A DNA stretch of 57,748 bases from contig MZNV01000017.1 of the NCBI GenBank assembly GCA_002081555.1, forward strand, positions 1 to 57,748. Reading direction: 5' to 3'. Under the pieces are notes generated by a model. The model was not told where the DNA came from and did no database searches. It saw nothing but the letters and a program-made list of their open reading frames with translations. Numbering within the stretch: position 1 is the stretch's first letter; each line of letters begins with the position of its first letter. This stretch comes from Protostelium mycophagum (Eukaryota; Evosea; Variosea; Protosteliida; Protosteliaceae). The translations under genes and the position numbers were made by a program. Shown piece by piece: positions 23,064-33,600 of this stretch.

Positions 23064-23646
23064 CTAGTGGTATCTATTTTTAGATTCGTAGTCTTGATGA
23101 TATTCTTCAGCAGGGAAGAATGTTCCAGCCGGCTCATACGAGATGTTGGCAATATACTCTGGATTGAGCAGTTTCCCCTCTTTAATCAACTTTTGTTTGA
23201 CCTTTAAGAGGTCACCCGGACATCATGGCGAAACATCAAATACCTCTTCGGCTGTTTTCTTCTGCTCTTCGTCATAGTAAAAGATGGCGTTTCTATACTG
23301 GCCCTTTTTCGCACCACCAGAAGCATGTTTTCTCCAGAAATGTTCCACGATCTCAGCATATGGTATCTTTTCTTCATCGTATTCTAAATGAACCACTTCT
23401 GCATGCCCTGTATCACCTTTGCATACCTATGGTGATGTCATAACCAGATACCAGCTGTTCTAAATTGTAGACCAAGCCTCCATAAAAGTGTTTGAAAGGT
23501 TGACGCACCTCTTTATAAGTTGGGTTGTTCGTGTGACCTCCTTGATATCCCACACTGATAGACGCACCACGCGACAGGAACTCTCTTCTGAAGGAGGCTT
23601 CAACGTGCCAGAAACAACCAGCACCGAAACTTGCTTGTGAACTCAT
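23064..23646 (-). CDS. msrA: Peptide methionine (S)-sulfoxide reductase MsrA
   Basis: Reduces methionine-S-sulfoxide in damaged proteins using thioredoxin. ATG at 23646 gives MSSQASFGAGCFWHVEASFR with the catalytic GCFW. GYQGGHTNNPTYKEV and GDTGHAEVVHLEYD follow, joined across a 90-base intron (about 23419-23508), then GQYRNAIFYYDEEQ, a second short intron (near 23220-23240), and FFPAEEYHQDY at the end. About 165 residues, the usual length of a cytosolic MsrA. There is no targeting peptide. The C-terminal resolving cysteines seen in some family members are absent, so recycling would rely on thioredoxin or another thiol. Confidence 0.93.
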
Positions 23647-24142
23647 CGTCGTGGCGTGACTTGTTTGTGTGCCATCATCATTGGAATCGAAATTTCATTT
23701 TGAGATTTCCTTCTCTCCTTGATGGAGATTGTGCACATCTCTGAAATGATGTAGAGATTAACTTCTGATATGAAACAGACTATTCGGTACGTTCATAGAT
23801 GGAAGAATGATTTGAGAGACACCAATTATTCTTGGTGCCAGGAAGCGAAAGACAAAGAGATATTAACCTTATCTGGAGTCAGATGTTCCATTTGCTTTTC
23901 ATTTCTGTTCTGGTAGTGATAGGAGAGCTTGAGTTTCTTGTACAGTGTTTATTTCTCTGCAGAATTTATCATCGTCGTTGCTCTGTTGGCCATTCTTCCG
24001 ATCATCCTCTAAAGACAGGATAATTACTGTTCCATTTGATGTGTTGTTTCTGTCTTTAGTTTTGTTTGAAATAACTCCAACTCTTTGTATTTTTCGATGA
24101 GCTGACTGAGAATGATCAGAAGTTAAGACGTGAGAACCGATC
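23647..24142. other. Gap with a possible tiny plus-strand membrane gene
   Basis: Between MsrA (start, minus) and MED9 (stop, minus). On the plus strand EFIIVVALLAILPIIL then stop (about 23960-24012), preceded by an acceptor TTTCTCTGCAG, looks like a C-terminal membrane anchor. An ATG at about 23770 opens MKQTIRYVHRWKNDL. I could not join the two in a single frame with a proper donor, so no CDS is called. Confidence 0.25.
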
Positions 24143-24435
24143 TCACTTCTTCTTCTCTAGTTTGGCCTGGTTTTGATCGTATATTTCCTGTTGTTGTTCT
24201 TTTGAGAAGTTTGATCCTGGCATTTCATCGACTAATTTCTTACAATTGGTGATCTTGTCTTTAAATGTTGTTACCTAATCTTTTATGATAATGATCAACG
24301 ATATCGACCCACTGTCTTAGAGATTTCCAGTTCATCTGCACCTTTATCGATCTTCTCCAGAATCTGCAATACAAGAGGTAATATGGAGAACTGGGCCTCT
24401 ATAGTTGTCTGTTCGTCGCCATTCTGTTCCATCAT
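24143..24435 (-). CDS. MED9: Mediator complex subunit 9
   Basis: A small Mediator middle-module subunit that helps link activators to RNA polymerase II. ATG at 24435 (or 24432) gives MMEQNGDEQTTIEAQ, then FSILPLVLQILEKIDKG, which corresponds to FLPLVHNIIKCMDKD in human MED9. A 38-base intron (about 24280-24318) follows, then VTTFKDKITNCKKLVDEMPG and NFSKEQQQEIYDQNQAKLEK, corresponding to the KLISTMPGIHLSPEQQQ helix pair. The end is KKK and stop at 24143. About 84 residues, shorter than animal MED9 because the N-terminal extension is missing. Identification rests on the two-block pattern. Confidence 0.75.
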
Positions 24436-24635
24436 ATCGTATTGATTTACGAATCGCTCTCGATCTTCTGAACGTAAGAGGAATCATTCTACCACAACTA
24501 CCCGAAAACAACACAGAAAACAGCCTGCACCAAGACTTTGTCTGCCCAATCTCCAAAGAGGAGAACAAGATTGGGTCTTTAAAGATGATCACTAATTTTT
24601 TTATACTCATACATTAACGCACTGAGGAGTTCTGA

Positions 24636-24964
24636 ATGATTTATTCAATACATTTCCTCTGTTCCTCCAGTTCTTTCAAGAGTTACTCTCGAGATACTGC
24701 AGTTTGTCTTGACTTTCTCTGTGCCTGTGTGAAAGATTGCTACATCGAGGAGAAATATTGCTGTACCAACGGTAAATTGATAGCAGCTCTGCTCTGCTAT
24801 TGTACACCCGGACGACCTCCTCCATCGTGAGTAGCAGCTCACAAAAAACCACCACCAGTCCTCCAACCACATCCGCTCCGACGACCCGTCAATCTCACAC
24901 CGGAGTGACCTCCTTCTATGAAAAGTCTCTTGGGTGCTTCTTTGCCTTGTTGTTGTTATCTTAG
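24636..24964 (+). CDS. Cys-rich secreted protein with GPI-like tail (5' end uncertain)
   Basis: The exon at 24636-24828 encodes CLDFLCACVKDCYIEEKYCC followed by TNGKLIAALLCYCTPGRP, eight or more cysteines in a short space. A 31-base intron (GTGAGTAGC to CACCACCAG) leads to SPPTTSAPTTRQSHTG and a hydrophobic tail KSLGCFFALLLLS then stop at 24964. The Thr/Pro linker plus hydrophobic end is the pattern of a GPI-anchor signal. A clear signal peptide was not found in this frame. The true first exon may lie just upstream, with CTCTGTTCCTCCAG (24658-24671) as its acceptor. Convergent with the winged-helix gene. Confidence 0.5.
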
Positions 24965-25031
24965 CTGTGTTGGCTTGAAGACAATAAAATTTATGTTCAA
25001 ACAGACAACTACAACAGATTATCTTGGGTCA

Positions 25032-25715
25032 TCAACTATATTTTACATTTATTTTTAGCTCTCTTGCTGCTCTGTAGTATTTACCACATAGTCGCCACAG
25101 CCCATTCTTTCGTGTGGTTTCCTTCCCGCTCATGAATAGCTTCTTGTTGTGTGCCATGCTGTCATGTATCTGTCTCTGGGGGCTTCGCTCGGATCCATTA
25201 TTGGGGAACATGTGTATGTGTGCGTTCAACATGGGATATATGTCTTTCTTGAGACTGTACCACTCTTTTGGTTGTTGAATCATGAGAAATGCCAAGATGG
25301 CCAGAGCCATCTCTTTCCGTCCAGGGGATTTCCAGTTTATGTCGAGGTCGACCCTGTTCAGAAAACCCACCAGTCCATAAGCGCACAGACAACAGTTGTC
25401 CTCTTTACATATTCCTAGATTCTTTGGTGGTTTCTTGGGTGCGCATCTCTTCTCGGTGACTGGTGTTCGTGGGCTGAATGAAGGCACATCGTCCTGACTT
25501 GTGAAGATGAGTTCTTCTGTCCGTGTGTAGGTGTGAAAGAAATATGTTGTGGGTGGTGACACCCTCATATTTGGCACGAAGGGAACTGAAGGCGGGGGCA
25601 AACTGAGCCGTGAAGTTCTTGGATTAAAGAAAGAAGGTAATTCAGACCCCGCCTCGATCGTTTGGTATAAAGACTCTATGGAAGGCAAGACGGTGACCGG
25701 TTGATGCTGCTGCAT
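25032..25715 (-). CDS. Single-exon protein, possible forkhead-like winged helix
   Basis: An unbroken 227-residue frame from ATG at 25715, unusual in this intron-dense region. The N-terminal half is Ser/Pro-rich (PSFFNPRTSRLSLPPPSVP). The C-terminal half has helix KEMALAILAFLMIQQ, then EWYSLKKDIYPMLNAH, then RSPQRQIHDSMAHNKKLFM, and GLWRLCGKYYRAAREL. This helix-helix-(recognition helix)-W order (..S.R..I...L..NK.F.......G.W.L) resembles forkhead-type winged helices. If right, it is a transcription factor; the fit is by pattern only. The Cys pair CKEDNCCLC near the middle could bind metal. The gene could be intronless because it derives from a processed copy. Confidence 0.5.
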   Translation of the reverse strand: MQQHQPVTVLPSIESLYQTIEAGSELPSFFNPRTSRLSLPPPSVPFVPNMRVSPPTTYFFHTYTRTEELIFTSQDDVPSFSPRTPVTEKRCAPKKPPKNLGICKEDNCCLCAYGLVGFLNRVDLDINWKSPGRKEMALAILAFLMIQQPKEWYSLKKDIYPMLNAHIHMFPNNGSERSPQRQIHDSMAHNKKLFMSGKETTRKNGLWRLCGKYYRAARELKINVKYS

Positions 25716-25759
25716 GGTTGCGGCCAGAAGTCATCACAAGCCATCCAGAAGCGAGTACC

Positions 25760-26001
25760 ATGGCAACGGAAGCGTTCAACGGAGGGTTACTGGGGTAACC
25801 CAACTGCGCAAATTCTCCATCACCTTTTTATTTCTTGACAAATTCCGCCGCAGCAAACGAATACCTTCAATTGCTCAGCTTCATTTTTCAACATCACACG
25901 ATAAGATAGAAATCAAATCTCATAGGTATCACACTGGGCATTGGGTAGGGAGGCGACGCCGGAGGCTTTCCAAATTGAGAAGATATATTGCACCATGGTG
26001 A
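25760..26001 (+). CDS. Small basic protein, two exons
   Basis: ATG at 25760 gives MATEAFNGGLLG. A 62-base intron (GTAACCC to CCGCCGCAG, about 25794-25855) keeps frame into KRIPSIAQLHFSTSHDKIEI, then a very basic end, GRRRRRLSKLRRYIAPW and stop. About 60 residues, pI clearly high. It could be a mitochondrial ribosomal or nucleic-acid-binding protein, but no family is recognised. It is divergent from the winged-helix gene with only 45 bases between starts, so they share a promoter region. Confidence 0.4.
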
Positions 26002-26315
26002 GATCTCTTCCGAAACTCTGGAAGCTGTGTCACCCTTATCGATACGGATATGTCTTTTTGTGGCATGATACCACCGAATTTGTGATGACGCATTCATTTT
26101 TCATTAAAATGGCCCATCAAAAATCAGGAGGAAAAAATAAATGGTCGTGACCACAAAAAGACCAACGGGCTGAAAATTTACAAGTAAGTAAATCCGTCAT
26201 TCTACCTGCCATGCGGCCATGCACACAGATTTTTGGCGGTATGTTGAGTGCGCGCTGGGCTGGTTTGAAATGAGCTGTGTGATATATAAAAGACACACTG
26301 AGGGATCTGAACGAT
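26002..26315. other. Gap of about 310 bases
   Basis: Between the small basic gene and the stop of the U-box gene. Open frames on both strands but none with domain or splice support. Confidence 0.4.
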
Positions 26316-28208
26316 TTATTCAATACGCCTTTTTTTTAAATCTCTATGTTCCTTCCAGCTCAAGATCCTATTCTTCAGACTTCTGTTGTTGTACAGCACA
26401 TTCTCCATGCTTTCTCTTGTTAGGGGGGAGCGGGGGGAGCGGGAGAGCCAGTCGGTGATTTGAGACTTTTCGTAGGTCCAGCCGTCACACGCGACGACGG
26501 GGTCTTTCATGATCTTAATACAGATCAAAGTGTGTTCAGGTCGTCACATTACCTCATGAGAGATGGGACAGAGGAACTCGTCAGGCGCGTCCTTGTATTC
26601 ATGAGATGACCATCAGCAAAAGGCACTCACCTCATCGTCTGCTTCATTTTCATGGATCACTCCCTTGATGTGGTCTAACACTCTCAGTCGATCACCAAGA
26701 GCATCAAAACCGAGCCTGATCAGATCATCGTCATCTAGTACTGCCAGCTCAGCACCTCCCAACTACAACTCGTCACATTGAAATGCATCTGTTTCAAAGG
26801 AATGAAACTCACCCGGCCTCGCACTAAAGAGAAACGCAAGCGAGGGGTCCCATTCCTTCACCCATTCTACAACCTACCCCGTTTCAATCTTGGCGCCAAA
26901 ACAAAATTTCGAAATTTGAATCACTTTTTGGTGCGTCCATGAGCAGCAGGCCAGATCTCCTCTCTTCTTAATCCACCCCCACAATTTCAGTTCGTCCTCT
27001 ATGTTTACCTTCAGGTCTTTGCGCAAGTGCTCACGTGTCAGTGCAGACAGCACCAAATGAGTCATCTGCGAATCTTCATCATCACATTTCGAAAGAGGAT
27101 GACAGACAGTTTTTTACACTTTCTGATATGTACAGGGTTGACGATTAGAGAGGATATGTACCTTTTGTCTTTTGAACTCTTCCACTACCTAGTACTTTCA
27201 ACACGTGGATGAAATTTCCGAGAATCTTCTGATCTACAACCTTCAGTGTCATGCCGATCTTTGTCAATGTGGCACACAATCTCTCAGTCTCTGTCTGGGG
27301 CAATTGTAGAGTGACAATATTTCCATGGCAACGGTCAGACTAAAGAGGTTCAGACACATCATGACGTGGCATCATCTCACTTGGACGGGAGGGTTGTTGC
27401 CTCTGTGTATGTCATGTTGATTATGTGGTGGCCGTACATGGCTATTCGGGTGTTGATTTTGTTGCACCGATGCGACAATTGGACTTGGCGCTGAAGGATT
27501 TTTTGCTTCTAGATGAGGAGGTTCTCTATGTTTGATCAGTGTTGGTCTGTCTAAATGGAACCGCACCTAACTCGGAAAATGAGTAATGGGACTGATGAAG
27601 GGTGGTCTATGAAGGTCCGTTTGTGTCTGATTTTGACGTGATGTTCAATGTCATCACTGTGATAGCACTGGCGACACAACATACAGCGGTATCTGTTGAG
27701 ATCGGAACATTAATTGGACGATCGACATACCCTTCTGAGATAAATAGACGATGAGTGTGGAAGTATTTCTGGGTCATGTGATTTTCCAATCCTTTAAAAC
27801 CAAGGTGTCTCAGATCAAGTCCACAACACCTGCACAGTTAGAGAGTGAATCATGGAGTAATTCTCCTCACGAGTTGTACAACTGCCTCTGGAGATCGTCG
27901 CGATGTCTCGCCGAAACGTCGTAGTGTTCATATAAATCTGGATCGTTCAGAATCGGCTATATGTTGAGGCAATTTCGACACCTTGCCGCTGTCTGAACTC
28001 TTCATTACAAGAAGCACAATACCAGTGTACTTCACGATCGTCTCTCCTCCAATCATGTCTGCTTGAATCTAGCTTGTGCTGTCTATATGACGAAGAAGTC
28101 TGAAAACTTCTCCCAACACTTTGCAAATTCATCATCAGAAGAGGAGCTGCTGCTAGAGTCTGAATCAGAGGACGAAGACCAGTACACAGGTGGTCCCCAA
28201 AATGCCAT
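26316..28208 (-). CDS. C2H2 zinc finger - double SAM - U-box protein (putative E3 ubiquitin ligase)
   Basis: ATG at 28208 (MAFWGPPVYWSSSSDSDSSS) is the start that keeps the acidic Ser head in frame with the first zinc site. Then CASCNEEF, a C-C finger SCCGLDLRHLGFKGLENHMT with HTH, and CMLCRQCYHSDDIEHHVKIRH, a C2H2 finger. A Pro/Asn/His linker (HVRPPHNQHDIHRGNNPPVQ) is followed by a SAM-like domain (GNFIHVLK, LTREHLRKDLKVNIEDELKL) and a second SAM (VVEWVKEWDPSLAFLF, DDLIRLGFDALGDRLRVLDH). The U-box ends it: EFLCPISHE, intron, IMKDPVVACDGWTYEK, then SPLTRESMENVLYNNRSLKN. U-boxes recruit E2 enzymes; SAMs oligomerise; the fingers may bind nucleic acid or protein. About ten exons; stop at 26316. 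The order of domains is unusual. Confidence 0.8.
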
Positions 28209-28455
28209 GTTGTGATGAATGTCTTCTTGACGGTTTGAGCGATGCTGGCAGATTCAGTGTGCGGTGAGTTGTAGATAAATGCACTGTACAATGCCCTTTT
28301 ATGATGCCACACCTGAAAATGACAGCGCCAAAACATCTTTCTCTGCTCTGTTCTGATCACGTCCAACGCTGTCTGTAACATCAATCTGAGCCGGAAAGAG
28401 GTCATTTTCTCGTCATAATTTATTCGTATCGTGTGTTTCCGTTTGTATATTATTG

Positions 28456-28656
28456 TCACATGCTTCCTCTAAATGGCCTTCCAAAGATATCTGGTCGATA
28501 ATAATCCCTCTTCTGTCTATTTGTCATATATCCCTCAAATGGTTTGCCATCTGCGCCAACAAATTTCTCCAGATCATCATCTTGGAGTTCTAGAACCCGC
28601 GATTGTCTTGATATCTGGATGGCAGCTCGATGTGTCAGTGCAGATGGAGGGTACAT
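28456..28656 (-). CDS. 66-residue protein, unknown
   Basis: Single-exon frame MYPPSALTHRAAIQISRQSR, LELQDDDLEKFVGADGKPFE, GYMTNRQKRDYYRPDIFGRP, ending FRGSM. No signal, membrane segment or known domain. The mix of charged and aromatic residues and its good ATG context suggest it is real. It lies 247 bases upstream of the U-box gene on the same strand. Confidence 0.45.
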   Translation of the reverse strand: MYPPSALTHRAAIQISRQSRVLELQDDDLEKFVGADGKPFEGYMTNRQKRDYYRPDIFGRPFRGSM

Positions 28657-28834
28657 TTTCGTTGTTGTCTCGAGATCTCTAAGCAGCGACAGAGAAGTGA
28701 AGACGGACGTGCGTGTCGTGTGATGAGCGTGGTCGTGGTGTCTGCTGGTTTGTAATCATGAGACCGTAACAACTCTTGGTCTCTTCGCAACAGCAAAGCG
28801 GAAAGAAACTTGGAAGAAATTCAGACTCTAAACG

Positions 28835-29005
28835 TCAAGTTGTTCTCATGAGGCACTGCAGCTTCAGGAGGCAGTGTGACACAAAGAGGACAGCAATACC
28901 GTATATAGACATCACCATCAGATGAGAGGATGAAAGCGTTCGTGCCACAACATTTTCAAAGAGGACTCGGGTGCCAGCTTGCATCACTGATTCGTGGATA
29001 GTCAT
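28835..29005 (-). CDS. Possible 56-residue single-span membrane protein
   Basis: ATG at 29005 gives MTIHESVMQAGTRVLFENVV followed by a membrane segment HLMVMSIYGIAVLFVSHCLL and a short tail KLQCLMRTT. The size and form recall small mitochondrial inner-membrane proteins, but no family is recognised. Confidence 0.35.
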   Translation of the reverse strand: MTIHESVMQAGTRVLFENVVARTLSSSHLMVMSIYGIAVLFVSHCLLKLQCLMRTT

Positions 29006-29180
29006 TGCATGATGTCGATCAAGAGAAGACAAACTTATAGAGGTGAATATGTATGGTTCTGTTTTATTTGGCAGCCTTCAGAGGATCCCGATGTCCTGGT
29101 ATCCTCTACGGAACTGCAGAACCACACTGTCGGGACAGTCAGAGAGGCCGAAAATCCAGAAAAAATTATTTTTTTTGTTT

Positions 29181-29441
29181 CAGAGAAAAGTATGTAATCC
29201 TTATAATCATATCGGCAAAATATTTCTTCATCACAAGAGTAAAATAAAACAATGTGGATATAAATAGCTCACATTCTACTGCATATGAAGGTCAAGGGAT
29301 GACCTTCAGCCTCTATATCCACTTGTCCTACACAGTCAGGGATGTATATAGACAATAGGCAGAATATAAGATTGAGATATTCAGAGAAAAGTATGTAATC
29401 CTTATAATCATATCGGCAAAATATTTTCTTCATCACAACAA
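29181..29441. repeat. Direct repeat of about 56 bp around a foldback
   Basis: AGAGAAAAGTATGTAATCCT and the following TTATAATCATATCGGCAAAA occur at 29182 and 29382 with only a one-base gap between copies over about 56 bases. The 145 bases in between contain nested arms GTGGATATA...TATATCCAC and AAGGTCA-AGGGA-TGACCTT. This looks like a small foldback element flanked by a duplication, or a segmental duplication with a hairpin between. Confidence 0.85.
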
Positions 29442-30622
29442 TAAGATACAAGAAACAGACGAAAAAGTACCTTCTCACCTAGCGAAGTATCAAGCGAAGA
29501 CTCTAAGACACGTGTGCACTCTCGATCACAACCAGTCACTCAGACCATGACGTCATCGGAGTCCTTCATCCACTTCTCAGAATGTGCACTTGCACAAGTG
29601 ACCGTAGAGACACAATGTCCAGGATGAATGATCGGACCGAGTCCTTTCTACGAGTACTTTTCTCGGACTTCTGGACCCCATAGAGCCACACATAGAGTCT
29701 TCTTGTGAATTTCAACCTTTCTAATAGCGAGCAGGTGTACCTTCAGAAGCCAAAACAGGCGATGTTGGCCTTGACTTGTCGAGATCGTGAAGGACTTGCA
29801 TAGACTTTTTTCGATGATCCTTCCCATTTTTTTCTCAAATCAGAAGAATGGTCACAAAGGAGGGGCTAAATCCTATTTAAAGAATCCTATAAGTTTTGCC
29901 TGTGCAGATATCAGTATTACTTGAACTGGTCTAATATGAATTCGTATAACAGATGAGAGTGTATTATTTATTAAGATAACCGATGATTGTATAGACCTAT
30001 TACATATAGGTACTCACTTGGGTAAAGGCACTAGATCGATTCATCGAAGAGTGCCCTAAGAGTTCATCTAACCATCTGAAGCAGAGATGAACGAAGAGCA
30101 GGAAGAAGGTGGCTGCCTTGCGTCTGATCAGGAAGATATGTTCTGAAGATCAACATGATCTCCCCTCCTCGTTAACGTGTCTTGTCACGCTAAGATTTTC
30201 CAGCCACAACAGAAAGGAAATCGCCAAGAAAACAAAAAAAATTTCAAAAGAATGTGAGGCAGGTGCTCATCGCCAGCTGATCTCTCATGACTAAGAGTGT
30301 CGACGTGTTGCATGCATCTCGAGAAGTCTCTTGACAATTTCCAGAGCTTACTCGCCATCTACAACACTGTAATGAAGAATAGGGGTTCTCTGAAGAACAG
30401 TTTTTCAAGAAGTCACCCTGCCATAACATGGAAGCTGATGGGCTGGAAGCTTCAAATCTATTCTCAGATATGAGGGAGCTTATCTTGATCATTCGGTATC
30501 ACGGTAAGAACCGTGCATAATGCGGTTTGATACCGTATCTCAATTCCTGATTTGGCCGGACGACGGCGTGTTGGAAGCGCTAGATTCGGAAGGGACTGGG
30601 ACCTTCACTTTCAACCAAACAG
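29442..30622. other. Gene-poor stretch of about 1.2 kb
   Basis: No protein gene is supported. Short open frames occur (30109-30294 plus, 30244-30492 minus). The last 130 bases before the sedolisin gene hold a nested hairpin (30494-30535). A non-coding RNA cannot be excluded. Confidence 0.4.
30494..30535. repeat. Nested hairpin upstream of the sedolisin gene
   Basis: Outer arms CGGTATCA (30494-30501) and TGATACCG (30528-30535); inner arms CACGGT and ACCGTG (30500-30515) with loop AAGA. It lies about 90 bases before the ATG, so it could be a regulatory site, and it belongs to the dispersed CGGTAA-type family. Confidence 0.85.
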
Positions 30623-33600
30623 ATGGCAGCCACCATCCTCTTTGTGTTGTGGCTGTCCATCTTTGCCGATGCAAAGAGACACACGCTGTCGTTGAGAACA
30701 GACTCTGATAACTGGATCGTTGATTCATCCAAAAGAGTCCCAGCCGACCACCCGTTCTCTTTCACCTTCCACTTAAAGTACGTAATCGGCCATGTCTATA
30801 TCATCAACACTCGCATCTATATCAGCAATCGTAAGCGGCTGATGACGATCAATCGTTTTCTTGTAGCATGAAGTCCCACTGCTGTTGGAAATGGTTCTTG
30901 TCTGAATTTCTCATCACAGGCAAAATAATGAAGAGGAGCTGATCCAGCATTTCTGGCGAGTGTCTGAGCCTTCTCACCCTGATTATGGTAAATTCTGGTC
31001 GAGGAAACAGGTGAGTCCAACATCTTCATCCGTCCACCCTTTGTGGATCTTCTAAGCACCATTTGTGCCCTTCATCAACAATTGTACAATCTAAAGAAGG
31101 ACAGGTCGAAGATTTTGTGAAGCCTAACGAGGCATCTTTCGAGGCCGTGATCCAGTGGGTCATGGAGAATTCTGGAGGAAACACCCGAGTGATGAGGGGT
31201 CCGAGTCACGTGACTGTACATACGGACGCTCAGACAGCGACTCAATTATTCGAGACGGAGATGAGGTTTTGGTCCAACTCGAAGTCAGAGAGGACGCAAA
31301 TCAGGTCGAGTTTCGGATTGAGAAATCAGATGATGGGCAATGCCAAATCATGATCACACCCCGAGGAATCACTCTGCTGTATAATGATGACTTTCTGATT
31401 GAAAACGTGGTAGCTCTGCTGCAGAGCTAAAAGTCCGGGCCTTGTTGTCCGCGAAGTTGCAAAAAATAAAGAGGAGGATATTTTGACTCTCACACTTCTC
31501 AGGAGTTACGGTGAGGCCACCATGCCTTCTCATCTGAATGAGCACGTGCACCTCATCACCGGTCTTCACGATCTACAACCAGTCGCCAGGATAACCCACT
31601 CCAAGGTGCGAAATTTCGAGGATATTTCATACACGTATTGAGAATTTTCAGAGAAAAGTCGAGGAACACAAGAGGAGTTTCGAGGCATACTTTGGTTTTG
31701 GATCTACGCTTCCCAACCTCCGCGAAGTTTATGGCGTAAGAAATTTCCAAGAATCTTCATAGACGAAATTTCTCAGAAATTTCGTGGGCATTCTGATGAG
31801 TACAGATTACGTACCAAATGACAAGTAGTAATTACACTTCACAAGCTGTGATGACTTCCGAAGGTCAAAACTTCGATCCGAACGCGCTCGTAGTGAGTAC
31901 ATTCTTCTGTGAAATTTCCACGAAATTTCAATGAGATTCTGATGAATTTTCAGACGTTCTTGAGATTATACAATGTGACATACAAGCCTATCAACGATAT
32001 TTACGATGTTAAATATCCCCCTCCATTTCGTGAGTTGCTGAAATTTCTTATCCTGATTTAGAAGATGAAGATATCTTACACGTTTACTTACCAGCCCAAC
32101 GTGCTTGCCCAGTATCTGAAAACGTTTAGTTGGTGAGGGTGAAGCCGATCTCGATGTGCAAGTGATCATGGGTATCGGCCAGAATGCAAACACATTCCAC
32201 ATCGGGACGAACCAGAACAACTTTATAGGATCCATCTTGGAAGGACTCGAGATCACTCTGCCACTCGCAAAGCAGATTCCCCAGGTGACATTCTGACGTC
32301 ATCAGTTCGTCACGATCATTATGACCTGCACACGACATCATCAAGGATCATCTTGACAGAAAGAGTTTTTGTTCTGTGCTATGCGAGTTTTGGATTTACT
32401 CAATGATGACGATTGAAAATGCTGAAACCAAAAGGTCATCAGTGTGAGCTACGGAACAGCAGAGAGAGACATCTGCTACGAATATTCCAGATTGTGCCGC
32501 GTAGAGAACTTCAACTCGGCACAGTGAGTCATCCACATCAAGTCGGATTCTCTAAAATGATATGAAGAATTCTCATTCGCGGCGGAATTGTAGAACAAAG
32601 ATGCATTCTTCTGATGTCTTTCCCCAAAGATGCAAATCTGAAGCGAAATGATGAATGATTTCAGGTACATCAACAGAACAGATTTCGAGTTCATCAAACT
32701 CGGGGTGACTGGTGTGACCGTCATCATCGCTTCCGGGGGTATGACATCATCATGATTTCTCATATCGCTTGTCCACATGCCACATCATCAATGGAATCAT
32801 ACTGACACATCAAGATGACGGAGCTTTGGGCTTCCTCGGTCCTGGAACTTGTCCAGTAGACAACTCCATCGTAAGTCTCCATTCTTCACATTCTCTTCAT
32901 CATTGATTTTCTCGTTGATAAAAGCTCATCGAAATCGCTGGGCTGCCACAAATCAGTAAACTATTATTAACCCTTCTTAATGCCTCTGTCTTCACTGACG
33001 TTTTCAGTACTGTCCCGGATCAAACAATTGCAAGTACACATATTCTGAATGTCAAAGTGTCAGAGTCACGTACCAAGGACAAACATTCAACTGGCCTCAA
33101 TCCAACGTCGCGAACCTGACACAGGTGAATTTCAAGGAAAATTCAGGGGTGTCAGCTGCCCGTCTGGCAAATCAAAATGAAAGTGTCTTCGTCTCGGCTT
33201 TGCCGTGGTGTATTGTGCGGTTCTTGTCATAGTTATTCGTGGTACTGATACCATCAGAATCTGTACCAACAGTTTATCAACGATAATGCTAATTGTGAGA
33301 TGGAGAATGACGGTAATGTGGGCTTTGACGGTTTATATGTATGTAGAATTGAATTCATTCATTTTTGCAGCAAATATAATTTTGCTCGGTCCATCAACTG
33401 TGATATCATCATATTCTAATGATGACGTCATCATGACATCTTAACCACTACTCACGCGTACAGTGGGATGGGTTTATCTTACACACCAACTGTACCTGTG
33501 ATCGTTTGAATTACGCGAATACTTATCAATTCAACGGTCAAACTGTCAAATTCTCCCAGAACACCGGCAGTGCCGTTCCAGACCAGACTTTCTTTCAGAC

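Noticed and set aside
23770-24023. Tiny plus-strand membrane gene (anchor EFIIVVALLAILPIIL)
   Set aside because: The two possible exons do not join in one frame with a valid GT donor, so it was left as a note rather than a CDS.
30109-30492. Open frames on both strands in the gene-poor gap
   Set aside because: Low-complexity, no domain, no spliced neighbours.
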